From Burhinus oedicnemus (lineage: Eukaryota; Chordata; Aves; Charadriiformes; Burhinidae), in the NCBI GenBank assembly GCA_008921705.1, contig VFFE01006626.1, positions 6,180-70,179 on the forward strand: a stretch of DNA of 64,000 nucleotides, in the 5' to 3' direction. The position numbers and the translations under genes were made by a program. Shown here in pieces: positions 51,701 through 64,000 of the stretch (position 1 is the first letter of the stretch; each line of letters opens with the position of its first letter). The notes under the pieces are model-generated. The model saw nothing but the letters and a program-made list of their open reading frames with translations. It had not been told where the DNA came from and made no database searches.

Positions 51701-54700
51701 TGTTTAAATACAAGACACATAACCAAGTTTCATATAAAGCAGACCTCTCACGTATGACATTATTTCTCTACTACTAAAAATGTCTTTTAAAAAATACAGT
51801 TAGTCCAGTGTACAGAAATTTGATGTACTAAAATAACTTGACAGCCTGAACTCACAGAGATTTTTCCAAACTTCAGAGAATTTCCTTGATATTGAACATT
51901 GGGGCTTAAGACTCTATAACTCATGTCCCAAACCAGGCAGACATCTTTCATAGACACATTAGGTTGCTCTTTAAAACTTCTCTTTCGAGACAAGACAATC
52001 AATTGAAAGGGAAAAAAATAAAGACTTGCCACATCCTCCCGCATCACATTACCTGAAGTCAAACTGTTGGTATCAGCTGTAGTTCCGCAGAATGAGTTAT
52101 GGAGAACAAAATCTGAAAAACCTGTGCAATCCATAAAGAGTCAGGCAGCCTGTCCTGTGTGAGAGCAGCACACAAACACCAGCGCTGAAATAAGCGGCTC
52201 AGTATCACAGTTAACCAGGCAAAGGCTATTTATTTAAAAATCATTTCTTGCCCAATTAAAACTACAATGCGCCAATTGTCGTCTTCTGCACCGATCGCTC
52301 CTCCAAGAGTAAGCTCAGTCCGAGCCTACATCTAATCTCATCTCTGTCTTATTGCTTAACAAGTAGGGCTGATATTTTTTTAACTAGAGGCCTCCAATAA
52401 CCTTATAGAAGATGAAGAAATGCAGAAACAGCTTTTCCATTCTAGCCTTCAGAGGAAGCGTTTGCTTTTGGATGGGAAGGGTGAAGGAGAACGCAGGGCT
52501 CAAACGCTCGCCAGGCTGCACCGTGAGGAGCCTTCCCTCTGCCCAACGGCAAGCACACAAACCCTGATGGGTTCTCTTTGTGTACCTCACTGAGTGACTT
52601 TGAAAAAACATCTGGTTGGATTTAAAGCCTTACATTAAGGGAAAAAAAAAAATAAAAATCTTTTCAGCTGAAGGAACCAGCATCCTTGCTCTACAACTTC
52701 TTTTTCCTTGCACAGTAAGAAAAAGTTCTGGTAACTGAGTATAGACCATATACCCTCTTTGGAGCAAGACCACGTACCTGTGATTTATACTGAATTCACC
52801 ACAAAGCTACAGCCAGATTGGCAATCGTAAGAGTTAAATTTGACAAGGGCAACTGTGGCTTCCTTAAGCATAAAAAGCCCATCGATGCAATCAATGGCAG
52901 TTGTATTCACACGGACACACCTATTGGATATTCCTTACGCAGGTACAAAACTGCTGCTCTTGTTTTCAGCACCACGCACCTCTATCACATTGTGCTGAGA
53001 AGGGAGAACAACCATTTTGCTTCTGAAACACACGCAGCACGGGACAGAGAACAGATACGTTTTCATCTCTGTATCTGCTGGAGACTTTTGTTCTTCTGAG
53101 TTATGCTGTATCAAAGAGAAGAAAAATGAGTCTTTCTCCTGAATACACACGATCGCCATTCAACACGCTATCGATAATGAAGGCTGAACGTACAAATTTT
53201 TACTTAGAAGAACATCAGAAATTTTGTAAAGGCACAGGGAAATAAGTAATTGTATTCAGCTGGTTCCTTCTTCTCTTACCTCCAAACGGAGTAAAACAGA
53301 TTCCTGCTGGCACTTACCCCCCCACCCCCAATCAGCTAACAGTAATTTTTCCTTGTATGGTAGAGATTCTTACTATTACAGCTATCGGGGACTCGGATCA
53401 CACAGCCTACCCCCAAGGATGAGTACTGGTCTCATTTTCCATCTGCGATACGGTGCAAGAGCCACTGACACTGGAGTATTTGGACTGGGAGCTTCATTTC
53501 TGCCTTCTGCGCTTGTCAAAGGGCCACTGTTGAAAGCCTCCCAATAAAACTTTATAAAAGCGGCTTTTCAAGGTTCAATAGAAATTCAAATGAACTTATT
53601 TCCTTTGTGATGGATTTCTGAGTCAACTTTTCCAAGGGAGGGAAGAGGAAATATAATCAGAAAAGGAGGTCATTCCTATTCTAAAAGAGGGAGCAGATCT
53701 ACACCAGTCATCCTTTATCTTGTCATCTTCCTGACCGCAGTATTGTGAAAAGCCCACAAGCAGAAACAGCAAAAAACACCAGTGAAATACTGTGCTCTTT
53801 ACACCATTAAGTCCTGCAATGAGGAGGAAGGGAAACCATAGTATCTTTCAACCCTGCCTTGTTACTCACACCACACTTTCTGGAAGGGACAGTACACAAA
53901 ACATTATGCAAAACCAAGTAATTCCTGGTAGCTTAGGAAGAAGTATTCATTGTAAGGGAGAAAACTTTCATTTCAGTGTCTCCTTGGTGACTGAGCTGAT
54001 AAAACCTGAAAGAATCTGCCACAAGACCACAGCTGTCCTATCGTGGGAGGAACATTACACGGAGCATCAACAGTCCTGCTCCCCCCTCCCATAAACTTCT
54101 TCCCCAGAGGGTACCGTAGCTCTCAAGACCAGAAAGTTGGATGCGCAGGGAGTCAGACGGTGGGCTTGAGGGAAGGTTGTACCTCGTCCCAGGTCCTACC
54201 AACATGCCAACAGGCACGCAGGTCGGACGAAGCTGCAGCCTCCAAAAACTCATCGGTGCCACTCTGTAATAGGTAACGATACTGCTCTGCACTGAAACCG
54301 CAACACTGAAACCTTGACACCTTTTGAACTGTTTTTAAATATTTTCCATGTCTGGCACAGTTAATATTCTGTGCCGAGTTTTTTGTAAACTTGATATTCA
54401 TCTTTTTAGTGAGTCTTCAGTTCAGCTAATCATAACCATAAAGTAGTTTTGGAAGATATTATCAGTGTTTCAGAGAGGTTCAAAAAGTATGAAAAGATGT
54501 TCTCCAACTCTTATTTTTGAAATGAAGATCTCTCCATTTGTTTCTTCAGAAATCCACTTTTGAACTGTCTCTTTAAGACAAATTTCTGGGAATCTGCCTA
54601 TCTAGGAGCTAGCTATCACCACACCAGATACTGGAAAAGTACAGTGCTTTCCAGTGAAAGTTTAAAAACAGAGAACCACCCTCTCTCCATAACTGGAAGG

Positions 54701-57700
54701 AAGGCTGATTTGAATTTCTGGTCTGCACATTTCCTTTACTTTCCGTCTGAAAGAAAGAGCATTTAGATGCAAGGGTGTCAAGCGATATGAATCACCTTTA
54801 AAGTATTCAGTTTAATTAGACAAGGATAAAGAGGTTTAAACAATGTCACTGAAATCTAATTCTCTGTATTAACCTCTGTCAGAAAGCAGAAGAGCGAAAT
54901 CAGTAAGAGTGAAAAACTGATGGTTTAGCTAAGCTTATTTGTTACAGCCACTGCTCTTGAACAAAGTGATTTTTATGGCCATGAACCTCCGTAGGAGCAG
55001 AAGTCAAGGTCAGGATAGCAATACATCATTCTGGGGGAAGAACTGTACTGTAACCCCACATCTGTGCACTGCAGGAATAAAAGGCAGCTGTGACAAGCTA
55101 CTTTCAGAATAAATCCTCCTTAAACAACATGACGTATCTATGCTGCCGTGTGTTCTGGTAAGACAGATGAGTTAAGGGAACTTCACGGAGTGTCAGCTCA
55201 TCTCCCGTCTTTACGAGGGACCACACTACACAGAGATCAACAGCGACCTGTGGAGCCGTATCCGGACTTCATTTACACTCTATAATAAAAAACTAAGTTT
55301 CTTAAGAGTATATATAAAGATTTCAATTCAAAGAAGATTTTTTTTTGTTGCAGAATAGTTGACTTTCCTGATGCTATAATATATTTGGGAAAAAGAGGTG
55401 GGAGAGGACATGGATGAAGACAGGAAAGAAGAGAGAGGAGTCTTCAAAAACGAGCTGTGCATTTTCTTCTGTGCGGACAGAAAGAGACAGCACTTCAATG
55501 CTATTTCAAGCGAAGATCAGTACAGCTTTATGCTTCAACGAGAGTGTTTCTTCCAGCACCAGCTCTGAGCATGGCTCTTATGCAAGGAAAAATTTTAGGG
55601 GTGAGCAATCAGAGCAACCTCCAAGATTTCTGCTTACAGGGGCACCTTTGTTTGGAGCACTTGATGTTTTCTTGACCTAGCAGATAAGCTGGAGGGGGAA
55701 AAAACCCAAACAAACACCCAAAACCAAAGTCCCTGCATTTTTAACGTTCTTCTCTGGGCAGCCAAGTGGCATTGCTTCTTCATTACTTCACAAACAAGAG
55801 AATCCTCCAAAGAAGGTTTGGTTTTATAGTGCCTTGTCAGAATCAAACAGCTTCAGTACAGAACTGGTAGGTCCATCCCATGCAAATGATCGATAAAGAG
55901 TGTGGCATAAGAGATGACAGCAACAAAAACAATGTGGGGAGTGAGAGACACAAACCCTTTAAGTCTCATTTTAAAGAGGAAGTCTGAATAGTAATCATTT
56001 ACTATCCCCATCATTATACAAGAAAATTATATCATCAGCAAGATGAAAGACTTTACAGAGACACAGCGACATTCATTACTTCCCCGCTGAAATCAGAAAG
56101 ACTCAACCTGGAAACAAAAGCTTCAGCTCCTCTGCGGTAGGGTAATTAAACACAGAAACGGCTGAACAGTAAAGACTCTTGATTTGCCATCATATGGACC
56201 ATAAAGGTGCATTCAAACTTCTTTCCTGAAGGTAAACTTCTATCTGGTTATTGGGATAGATTATTTGGCTCAAGTAGATGGAATTCTGAACTTCCCTTCT
56301 GGTCTCCCATGACCCCCTGAAAAAAATGGGACCTGCACATGGAGGTCAACATTCCCATAATAATTTTGGCTGCCTATTAAGAGTCAAGGTCGTACCACCT
56401 TTGGGGCTTCAGAGTAGCGTTCTTGTCCACAGCAGAAAGGTCTGGGCAGGTTAAGCGTGGCACTCGTGCCGGGGGAAAGAGCTGTTCTGCTCGCTGGCAA
56501 GGTACGGCTCTGACCCCGAGCTACGGGCAAAGAGTCTTTGTAGTGTAAAGTACGAAGTATTATACAGTCCAGATGTAGCTCATAACAATGACAACCAAAT
56601 TCTCACTGGAGGGATAGAGCTTTGCGTGGCATAATTCACTACAAGTGAAAACTATGCAAGCCAAGAGAAAGATATAATCTAATTATTTCTGGTTTCTCAG
56701 GCCTGAAGGAGAGAGGGAAATTTAAAAGCAAACAATGCGGCGTTGCTCAATATGGAATGCTGCAATATAAAGAAGTGAAAATTAAAGCATTGCAAAAAAA
56801 CATGTCAATTTTCAATAGATATGGCACTAACATATATTAATATTTCTGACAAGCCAAGAATGTCAGATTTCTAAGCACAATATGAATCACATTAGAATTA
56901 AGAACAGCTGAGCCTGCACAACAGATTATAGAAGTATTTATGAAGCACAGGAAATACTCAAAGCCAGCAAGTTCAGCTGTATATACCAATATAACTAATA
57001 ACTGTTACACTACATGTATCTGATAAAAAGCAACTTTATTGACAAGATAACTACAAATTAACAAAGTACTGGATAAGACATTGAACATCTGGGCGAAATG
57101 TAGGGGCCATTAAAAATGTCCTTTAAAACAAGGGGTCTGCTCTCATTAAAAGCTATTCTCTTACCAAGACAGAAGGCAGGCCAATGAATTGCAAAAGCAA
57201 ATCAAGTTCAGCAGTTTTTCTTTGCTCAAAATGGTAGATTTCAAAAATTTTGGCAAAATGTCTTGACGGGGGGGAAAAATAGTCAGTGTTGTACCCAAGC
57301 TTGGGAAGAATAAAACACAAAACACAAGACTCAATTAGCAGCAGAGGTTATCTGAAGCTGTTTACCAGATACGATTGAAATTGGCCATATCTGGATCATC
57401 TTTCAAAGGAGTCTTATTTGGAATCATTTAAAGTGTTTTCTAATATTGGTTGATAACAACTGATGAGACTCTTGAAGAAAGCCACTTAATTTAATTTACT
57501 TGGCCACGAGCAAATTAAAAGCAAAGTTACAGGATATGGTACTAATAATGCCGACATGTCACTGTAAGATTTTGTTGTGCCCTTAGTCAGTTTGATCCAT
57601 TAAAGTAGTAACTAGTTGTGATGAAAGAAGTTTGCTAAGCGTTTTTGAGTCTCAAAACACCACCACAAGATAAATCGGAGATCTAGGATGAAACACTGGA

Positions 57701-58089
57701 ACTGAAGTAAACAAAAATGCAGGGTGAGCTATCTTGGTTTTATAAAAAAGTATTGATTCTTTAGCCAAGCGAGCAGATTAAAATAAAATAAAAACAAAGC
57801 ATATAGGAGCCCTGAGCAGCATCACAAAAACTAGCACCAATTAGATTTTTCACGTAGATTAACAACAGCTCAATAGCAAACTCAGCTACACTGCAACAAA
57901 GGTGTCACCCTTCCCCCCAGCCACTGCTGGAGGCACACATTACAATTATCACTGCCACCTTAATTATCATCCCCAGTCTCCTCTTCTTCCCCACCTTTCC
58001 TTTTCAAGCTACTCTGCCTTAATATGGTGAGGAAATGATGCAGAAGAGGCTGACACAGTAGGAAGCTAATGCCCCTGAGACAGGCAAAG
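45739..58089. other. Long noncoding stretch
   Basis: No gene is recognised in about 12.3 kb. The longest frame is 49182-49649 (plus, 155 codons), with no recognisable domain. T20 at 48728-48747 and A16 near 50847 are simple runs. A GC-richer patch is at about 51,190-51,320. I saw no LTR, SINE or tRNA signature strong enough to call. Confidence 0.5.
48728..48747. repeat. T20 homopolymer
   Basis: Twenty consecutive T, ending TTTAACTTG. It could be the poly-A tail of a minus-strand retroposon, but no element body is recognised to its right. Confidence 0.95.
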
Positions 58090-58354
58090 GACAGAGGGGA
58101 CAGCTCTGGTTTTAAACTAGAGCAGGGTAGGTTTAGATTAGACATTAGGATGAAGTTCTTTACAATGAGGGTGGTGAAACACTGGCCCAGGTTGCCCAGA
58201 GAGGTGGTAGAGGCCCCATCCCTGGAGACACTCAAGGCCAGGCTTGATGAGGCTCTCAGCAACCTGATCAAGTTAAAGATGTCCCTGCTTACTGCAGGAC
58301 CTTTAAAGGTCCCTTCCAACCCAAACCATTCTATGATTCTATGATTCTATGATT
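58090..58354 (+). mobile_element. CR1 LINE 3' end with ATTCTATG tail
   Basis: A short 5'-truncated CR1. The plus frame reads [28 protein letters not shown] and APSLETLKARLDEAL. The 3' UTR follows with AGGTCCCTTCCAACCC and ends CATTCTATGATTCTATG, about three tail units. The sequence around it (58050-58089) may also belong to it. It differs in subfamily from the copies at 43-45 kb, which carry a single ATTCTATT-type end or none. Confidence 0.92.
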
Positions 58355-58684
58355 AAGACTGACACACTACGCCCACAAGAACCCAAAGTTGTGGCAATGG
58401 CACATTCCTCTCATGAAAGAACTGGAGATGTAAGCTGCCATACATTTTGAAATGACAACAGTACAGATATTTCAGACAATACCCTACCTCCCCTTCTGAA
58501 TCCTGCTCTATACATCTCAATTAACTTTTGTTTTCTATCTGCTTTCATGGCATCCCGTTTTTCTAATCACACAGTCTTAGGTCCGTGCTCCTGCGTGCCA
58601 GCTCAGCTGCCCACCCTACTGACACGCTCAACTCACACAAATAAATATGTATTCATTCTTTTTGGACTCAGCCTAAATATCCTT
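58355..58684. other. Spacer between CR1 tail and solo LTR
   Basis: About 330 bp with no feature recognised. It ends in AATATCCTT, the left copy of the 9-bp direct repeat flanking the LTR. Confidence 0.6.
58676..58684 (+). repeat. Target-site duplication, left copy
   Basis: AATATCCTT immediately before TGTCCTGG. It is identical to 59366-59374. Confidence 0.8.
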
Positions 58685-59365
58685 TGTCCTGGTTTGAGCG
58701 ACACAGGACTAATTTCTCTTTCAGTAATTTTACTTCTCAGTAAAGTCTCTTCCAATGCTTGGGAAAACCGTACTTTTAGAAGACTGTAGTGTTTGAATTT
58801 GTGAAAATATTTACTCCATAGCCAGCCATGGTGGGTGGGTGTCAAGGTCTCAGTGTTGTTGAGATCGCCAGCTGCAGGGATGAGGAGTGAGACCCGGGCA
58901 CTTGACTCAAGATGGTCAACAGGATTATTTCATACCCTGAACAGCACATTCAATATAAATTAGAAAGTTTGCTGTGGAGTCCTCCCTCTCCCTTGAGGGC
59001 TGCTATCCTAGGAACTTCTTGCCCTGCTGCTGGACCCCTGAGCCCTTCCCTTCTTCCCAAAGCTGTAGCACTCACAGTATTCGACATTCACTGTCCCCTG
59101 CTGGGAGTGCACGGCTTCCTACGGATAGAATGGGTTGAGTATAACCCTTGGGTATTTTATATTGGTATCAGGATCAATACTGGTTCTTTAGTGTTATTAC
59201 TGTTAATTATCTAGTCTTATTCTATTAAATCTGTTTATATTTCAACCCTCGGGTTTCCTTGTGTTCCCCACCCCCCCCCATTCCCCTTCCCAGGTGGGGA
59301 GGGGTCATCAGGTGAGAGAATAATTGTCTAAACGACAATACACTGTTGTGGGTTCCTCAAACCAT
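58685..59365 (+). mobile_element. Solo LTR of an avian endogenous retrovirus
   Basis: The element starts TGTCCTGGTTTGAGC, the usual opening of a widespread avian ERV LTR family. It contains a TATA-like TTTTATATTGG at about 59155 and an ATTAAA polyadenylation signal at 59224-59229, followed by a poly-C/GGTGGGGAGGGG U5 segment. It ends near GGGTTCCTCAAACCA, comparable to the GGGTTAAACCAC ending of the family. It is about 680 bp. AATATCCTT sits immediately left (58676-58684) and right (59366-59374), which fixes both borders. No gag, pol, env or second LTR is present, so this is the product of LTR-LTR recombination. Family knowledge from memory; the subfamily was not determined. Confidence 0.85.
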
Positions 59366-59374
59366 AATATCCTT
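59366..59374 (+). repeat. Target-site duplication, right copy
   Basis: AATATCCTT immediately after the LTR end at CCAT. It pairs with 58676-58684. Confidence 0.8.
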
Positions 59375-62342
59375 CCACACACTTCACCCAGACTCCTGCC
59401 CTCTTTCAGGTGCCTACAGAGATCACACCATCCACTCCTCGGTGGTTCTGAGCACTGCCAAGCACTAGATTTGGGAGTGGCGCGTGTCACCACTACATGA
59501 CACCTGAAATCCCACCATTCAATACACCTGCTAGGGGACATCTCCTTCCGAGTGAGGAAGGTCTCATTCCCCACCCTCCTCAGTGACCTGGTGTGGAGGA
59601 CAGGTTGTGAAGAGGAAGAGGAGGTCAGCACTGGTATCAAAGACTAGAGCTGGAAGAGGTGGGTGCCCATAAATACAACCACCACCAGAGCTCAAGGTAA
59701 GGCGCTCAGGGAACCACAAGAGGTCTGAATTATTTTTTCCAGGTAGATTACAGCTAAGTAGGGACAAAAGAAACCCCACAAGAAGCAGGCGCTTGTTCAC
59801 ACATGCAAGAGACATTAAGGGTGAGCTCCATCCAGCTGGGTACCTGCTTTGAATGACTTTTCAGGGTCAACCTCGGAGATTGTGTAACAATTTTGCTACA
59901 CATTCTCTCTGTGGCACAATTTTACAACCCTGTAATCACAGCGCTAAAAGGTGGGAACGCGAGTGCAAATCCCCATCCTTAATTGCTTTGCCTGGTTCAG
60001 AGTGGGAACTTTAATTCATGTCTTCCACTTATCAGGAGGGGGCCTGAACCATCAGAAAACACAGTGATTGTTTCTGGCTCGCTAACCATTAAATAGCTCA
60101 CACAGAGTAGAAAAGGAACAGACTCAAATACTCATGCAGATTATTTTATATTAAGGACATTCAAACTTCTGAGCCCAACAACCCACATACCAGACATTTC
60201 CGTCAGATCAAAAGCCACATTTTCTGCTTGCTCACACACACAATCCCACATCTCAACTTCATCCTCCTACCAAACAACCCGGTCACTTTATTATCAGACT
60301 GACTGCTCTCTAAAAATTATTTGGTTTTGCTTCCTAACAGCTATACTAAAACCCATGATGAGACGAGCATGATCCAGATAGCTAGGGGATGGATCTCAAG
60401 TGGAGCTGCTTGAGACAGGCACGGCTTGGAAGCCACGTTTCGAAATCAAGCACCAGCTGAATCTAAATTTCTATTATCCCGTGCAAATGCTGTAGTCGTG
60501 TAGTAACAGATGAGAACCTAAAAAAAAAAATGACACAGAATTGGCTTGTGGCTGAACAGCAGGTGACTTTTCCCAGCCTCCCTTCAGGCTGAGACATACC
60601 AGGGATGAGGGCAGCTCTAACCGTTTCAGCCGACAAGACGGGACGTGAAGTTGCAACCTGGTCTTCTGAACGCGTGGTGAATGCAGACTGCTGCCCGCAA
60701 GCAAGCACGCATTCAGCGAAGAAGAGCCGAACCTGCTGTTACACTGGTGTATATAAAATTTAATCTGTAATGGCTTTGAAATGAATTCATCCTTTAAAAT
60801 GAAATGAGTTTACATTTTGCTGCAGACCTACTGTAACTAATCTGCTGTAGTAGAGAATAAGCAAATACCTGAAGTTTCTCAAGATACAAAACAATCAAAC
60901 TGAAGTGCCTCTCGCCGACTCAGGACTAGATATCAAAGCATTTAAGCAACTCTATCAAAACAGACCATGGTTTTTGGGGGGGCGGGGGGGGAAGTCTACT
61001 GATTGCTTATAAGTTTGGCCCCTACTACGGAATCTCTCTTAGTGCTCCTTCACAAATTGTTTTGCAAATACTTGCCAAAAATAGTCTCCTCATTAGGCCA
61101 TACAGCAAGGAGCAGGACTGCAAGCTGGCCATCCAAATCAATTATTTGCTCTTTCACACTAGATTAAGTGTTGAGTAACCATCACCTTCAGTGCAGTTAC
61201 AATTGCCTAAGTCAGAAACGAGGACGGAATTTAGTATAATACGTCCATAATTCTTAGTTACTTGTGACAGAACAGGAGATGATCTGCTATATTTGCAGAG
61301 TGCTAAGCCTGTAAATAAACTCTATTTTTGCAAGTCAGAACAGAAGAGTTATGGCCAATTTTGTGGTCTTTAACAAATACTAGATGTTCTTTGCTGTACA
61401 TCAGTTGTTGACAGACTTCAATTTTCTCTTAAAAGCATTTACCATTGTGTAACCTACTGCCTATAAGCTTGCTTTTGATTTACCTTTCCCAGACCTTTTT
61501 GGAATATTTCATGGATGCCGAGGGGTCTGCAAAACACCGCAAAAGATCAAGTCAAAGTCTGGGAAACACTCACTCTCTGTAGCCCCCATCGCTCTCAAAT
61601 GCACTTGCTGTAAGACTACACAAACTCCGCTACACAGAAAAACCTAGCAAGCTTAGAGAAGGCACAGATATGCTTCCAGACCCTTTACAAGCACCTGCTG
61701 TAGATGTGTCAAACATCCTTCTTGCAAACACAAAGACAAGCCTCAACAGCATTTAAAACTTACCTAGGACCTCACAAACAGCAGGCAGCAGCACTAGAGA
61801 TCCCAGATGTGGAGGAAACAGCTGGAGTTCCGATTTCTTCAATAGACAGCTGGAGATTTCCCAATAAAAGTCAACACAGCTTTCGATCCCAATTTTTTGC
61901 TGTTCCAGCTGCACGTTGTGGATCCCTGGGGAACGCACTGGCTGAGGAATTCCTGGTAGCATGGTTCCACAAAGCAATGTATGTATCTGGTTTGTTTCTT
62001 ATTGTCATGGGATTAAATCACATGTTGAGCTTTACTTTGGCTAATAATATAAGTCAAGAAGTAGAATCATACAGAAGAGATTCAACATGCCAGTGAAATA
62101 GGGAAAGAACAAACTTTAGCTTTTCAGTACTATTCCAGTTTCAAAGAACAGTGTAAAACCTTTGAGGTGGTGGTACCCCAACCAAAGCGGAGGGGAGAGA
62201 CTAGAGCAAAGAGAATTTAAATGCTTCAGTCCAGGCTGTTTGTTTGGGGAAACACATGGCAGAGCCTGTTCTTTCCTCATTTTCATCCACTCCATTAGTT
62301 TTGCTTTCAAGGGTACAAAAGTTTTGTTACATACTATGGTTT

Positions 62343-62364
62343 AAAAAAAAAAAAAAAAAAAAAA
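62343..62364. repeat. A22 homopolymer
   Basis: Twenty-two consecutive A after CATACTATGGTTT. No AATAAA signal and no identifiable retrocopy precede it, so it is called only as a simple repeat. Confidence 0.95.
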
Positions 62365-63710
62365 GTGTTTTGCCATGTAGAATAAGTATGCTTCCTTATC
62401 ACACACTTATACCAATCTATGGAAAGATTGTATATTCTAAACATGTCCTGTGTCAACAGCTTGTAAATCAGTTTTTTTTAAAGTAGTGACATTAGTCATT
62501 AATTGTTTTAAACTTAACAAGTGAACACTCAAACAGGAAATACGATACGTAAACAGCATTCAGTAAATACACCAGCCAAAGTCTGGTCAGTCTGGTAGTA
62601 ACCATCATCAACGGCTCTAAACCCAACCCTTGGTTGTACAGCGTACATACTCCCAGTGATGTTTGTATAGTTTGCTACTGAGCAATGGAAAACAATTTTT
62701 TTTTCCCTACTGCCCTTTAGCAGTAATGTCTTTAAATCTAGTCTCCATCCTCTCCAAATCTTTAGGGTCCAAATCCTTACTGCAACTTTTGGTTGTGCGT
62801 TACTCTCACAACTGAAACCAAATGCTTCCAGTTCCCATTTGTGTGCCAGGAATAGTCACATACATCCCCCTTATTCAACTTTTATTAGTAGCAAATGGAC
62901 ACCAAACAGATTCAACTGCAAAATATGACCTCTGTTTGGTCCATGTTTGTATCTTAGTCAGTACATGAACTTGAGGAGGAAAGATGAACCTTTCAGAAAA
63001 CCCTGAAGTGGCTGCACTGGAATCTGAGCAGGAAAAACCCAATTAGTCATAGCTAAAGACCAGTTTGTTCCCCCTTCTGAAGTCCAGCTCTAGAGTGAGT
63101 TTTATGCTCATAGTTACTGCTACAAAATCACATTGCAATTCATGAGACATCTGAACTCCTGTTTGCAGGGGCAAATTTGAGTATCAAACGCATTACCGGA
63201 ATCACGTGCAGAATCATTTCCCTTCTCTAAGGGAAAAGGAGTAGAAGAGACAGACAAACATTGAGAGCAAACGTGTAAAGTGGTATTATGTTATTAAAAC
63301 ATTACATTAGAAATAAACAGAACATAAACCCAAAAGAAGGTTTTAACTTTTTTCTTTTTTTAAATTCGAATTGACCCAAAGCAAAAACTTACATTGCAAA
63401 GGAAGAACAAAATACATTATGATATTGGTAACACAGTGTAGCATGGAAGCTAGACTTGTGGGTAGGTCGCAAGTTGCTCTTGTCACAATGTCACCGGGGG
63501 CTCTCGACAGATTTAACTGAGAAAGGTAGGATCCAATTTTTTTCATCTAGCCCTGGTAAACATGCTATATATTCTCTTTTGCCTCTGGGTATTTACCTGA
63601 TGAGTTTGTCCAGATCTGTTCTCCTACAACTGCCAACTACAGCCAGAAAACTGAATTTTCCACGCAATCTCAAGGAAGCCAGAGTTATTCCAAGCGTCAG
63701 TGATAATGAT

Positions 63711-63754
63711 TTTTTTTAAAAAAACAAAACAAAACAAACCCAAATCAAAAAAAC
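63711..63754. repeat. A-rich AAAAC low-complexity tract
   Basis: T7A7, then AAAAC units and AACCC. It resembles the tracts at 3401-3502 and 36930-36979. Confidence 0.85.
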
Positions 63755-64000
63755 ACTCAAGAGCTTTTCAAACTAACAAGTATTGTCTATAATGTAAATA
63801 GTTTAGAAATATGGTAATTAAATAATCTAAAAAACACTCTTACTCTGCTGTACATTTATAAACATAAATATTTACAAAAACTTTCTGCTTTGTTTTAAAG
63901 GATGAGGTTTGCAGTTTGTTAATGATCAGAGTCTTTTACTCATATTGATTCTTTGGTGTATTTGCCAATTTTTTAAGGTTTATTAAAAGTGTTCAACTGT

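Larger units (their letters stand above)
59375..64000. other. Noncoding stretch to the window end
   Basis: No coding exon is recognised. The plus frame 61704-62096 (130 codons) has no family signal. G7CG9 at about 60977-60993 could form a G-quadruplex on the plus strand. An A22 run is at 62343-62364. The last 1.2 kb is AT-rich with several minus-sense AATAAA signals (62882-62887 and about 63974-63979). It could be a 3' UTR of a minus-strand neighbour, but nothing in it proves that. Confidence 0.45.

Noticed and set aside
61704..62096. 130-codon plus frame next to an A22 run, possible retrocopy
   Set aside because: No recognised parent gene and no polyadenylation signal before the A run. The run is about 250 bp beyond the stop without a clear link.

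Overview
The window is a piece of a bird nuclear genome. Three things in the sequence point there: several 5'-truncated CR1 LINE fragments, one of which ends in the ATTCTATG-type 3' tail; a solo LTR that begins TGTCCTGGTTT, like many avian endogenous retrovirus LTRs; and a generally low repeat density. There is no sign of prokaryotic, organellar or exogenous viral gene organisation.

The only protein-coding gene I can support is MLXIP (MondoA), on the minus strand at the left edge. Four consecutive coding exons lie at 4088-4259, 2925-3014, 1964-2055 and 1147-1810, in that transcriptional order. They have canonical splice sites and join in frame into about 339 residues from the middle of the protein: the DTLFSTLSSHQ / GNADMIQPG block followed by the Ser/Pro/Thr-rich linker. 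The bHLH-leucine-zipper exons should lie beyond position 1. The N-terminal glucose-sensing exons should lie to the right of 4259, but I could not find them by eye in the remaining 59.7 kb.

From about 4.3 kb to the right edge I see only noncoding sequence. It is probably MLXIP intron and/or intergenic DNA on the BCL7A side, if the usual vertebrate gene order holds. It contains CR1 fragments at 7921-8334 (-), 13444-13531 (+), 42876-43694 (+), 45001-45738 (-) and 58090-58354 (+). It also holds a solo LTR at 58685-59365 (+) with a 9-bp direct repeat at both edges, a MIR-like SINE at 33650-33805, a second possible one near 31960-32085, a CA microsatellite, several A-rich tracts, and two 20-N assembly gaps (18393-18412 and 30881-30900). 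The second gap sits between long C homopolymers.

Open reading frames outside the MLXIP exons and the CR1 fragments do not exceed about 155 codons. They have no recognisable family, and I treat them as chance. I found no convincing novel gene system. The most useful leads are the missing upstream MLXIP exons, the inverted CR1 pair 1.3 kb apart, the solo LTR with its unusually long flanking repeat, and the gap inside the C homopolymer.
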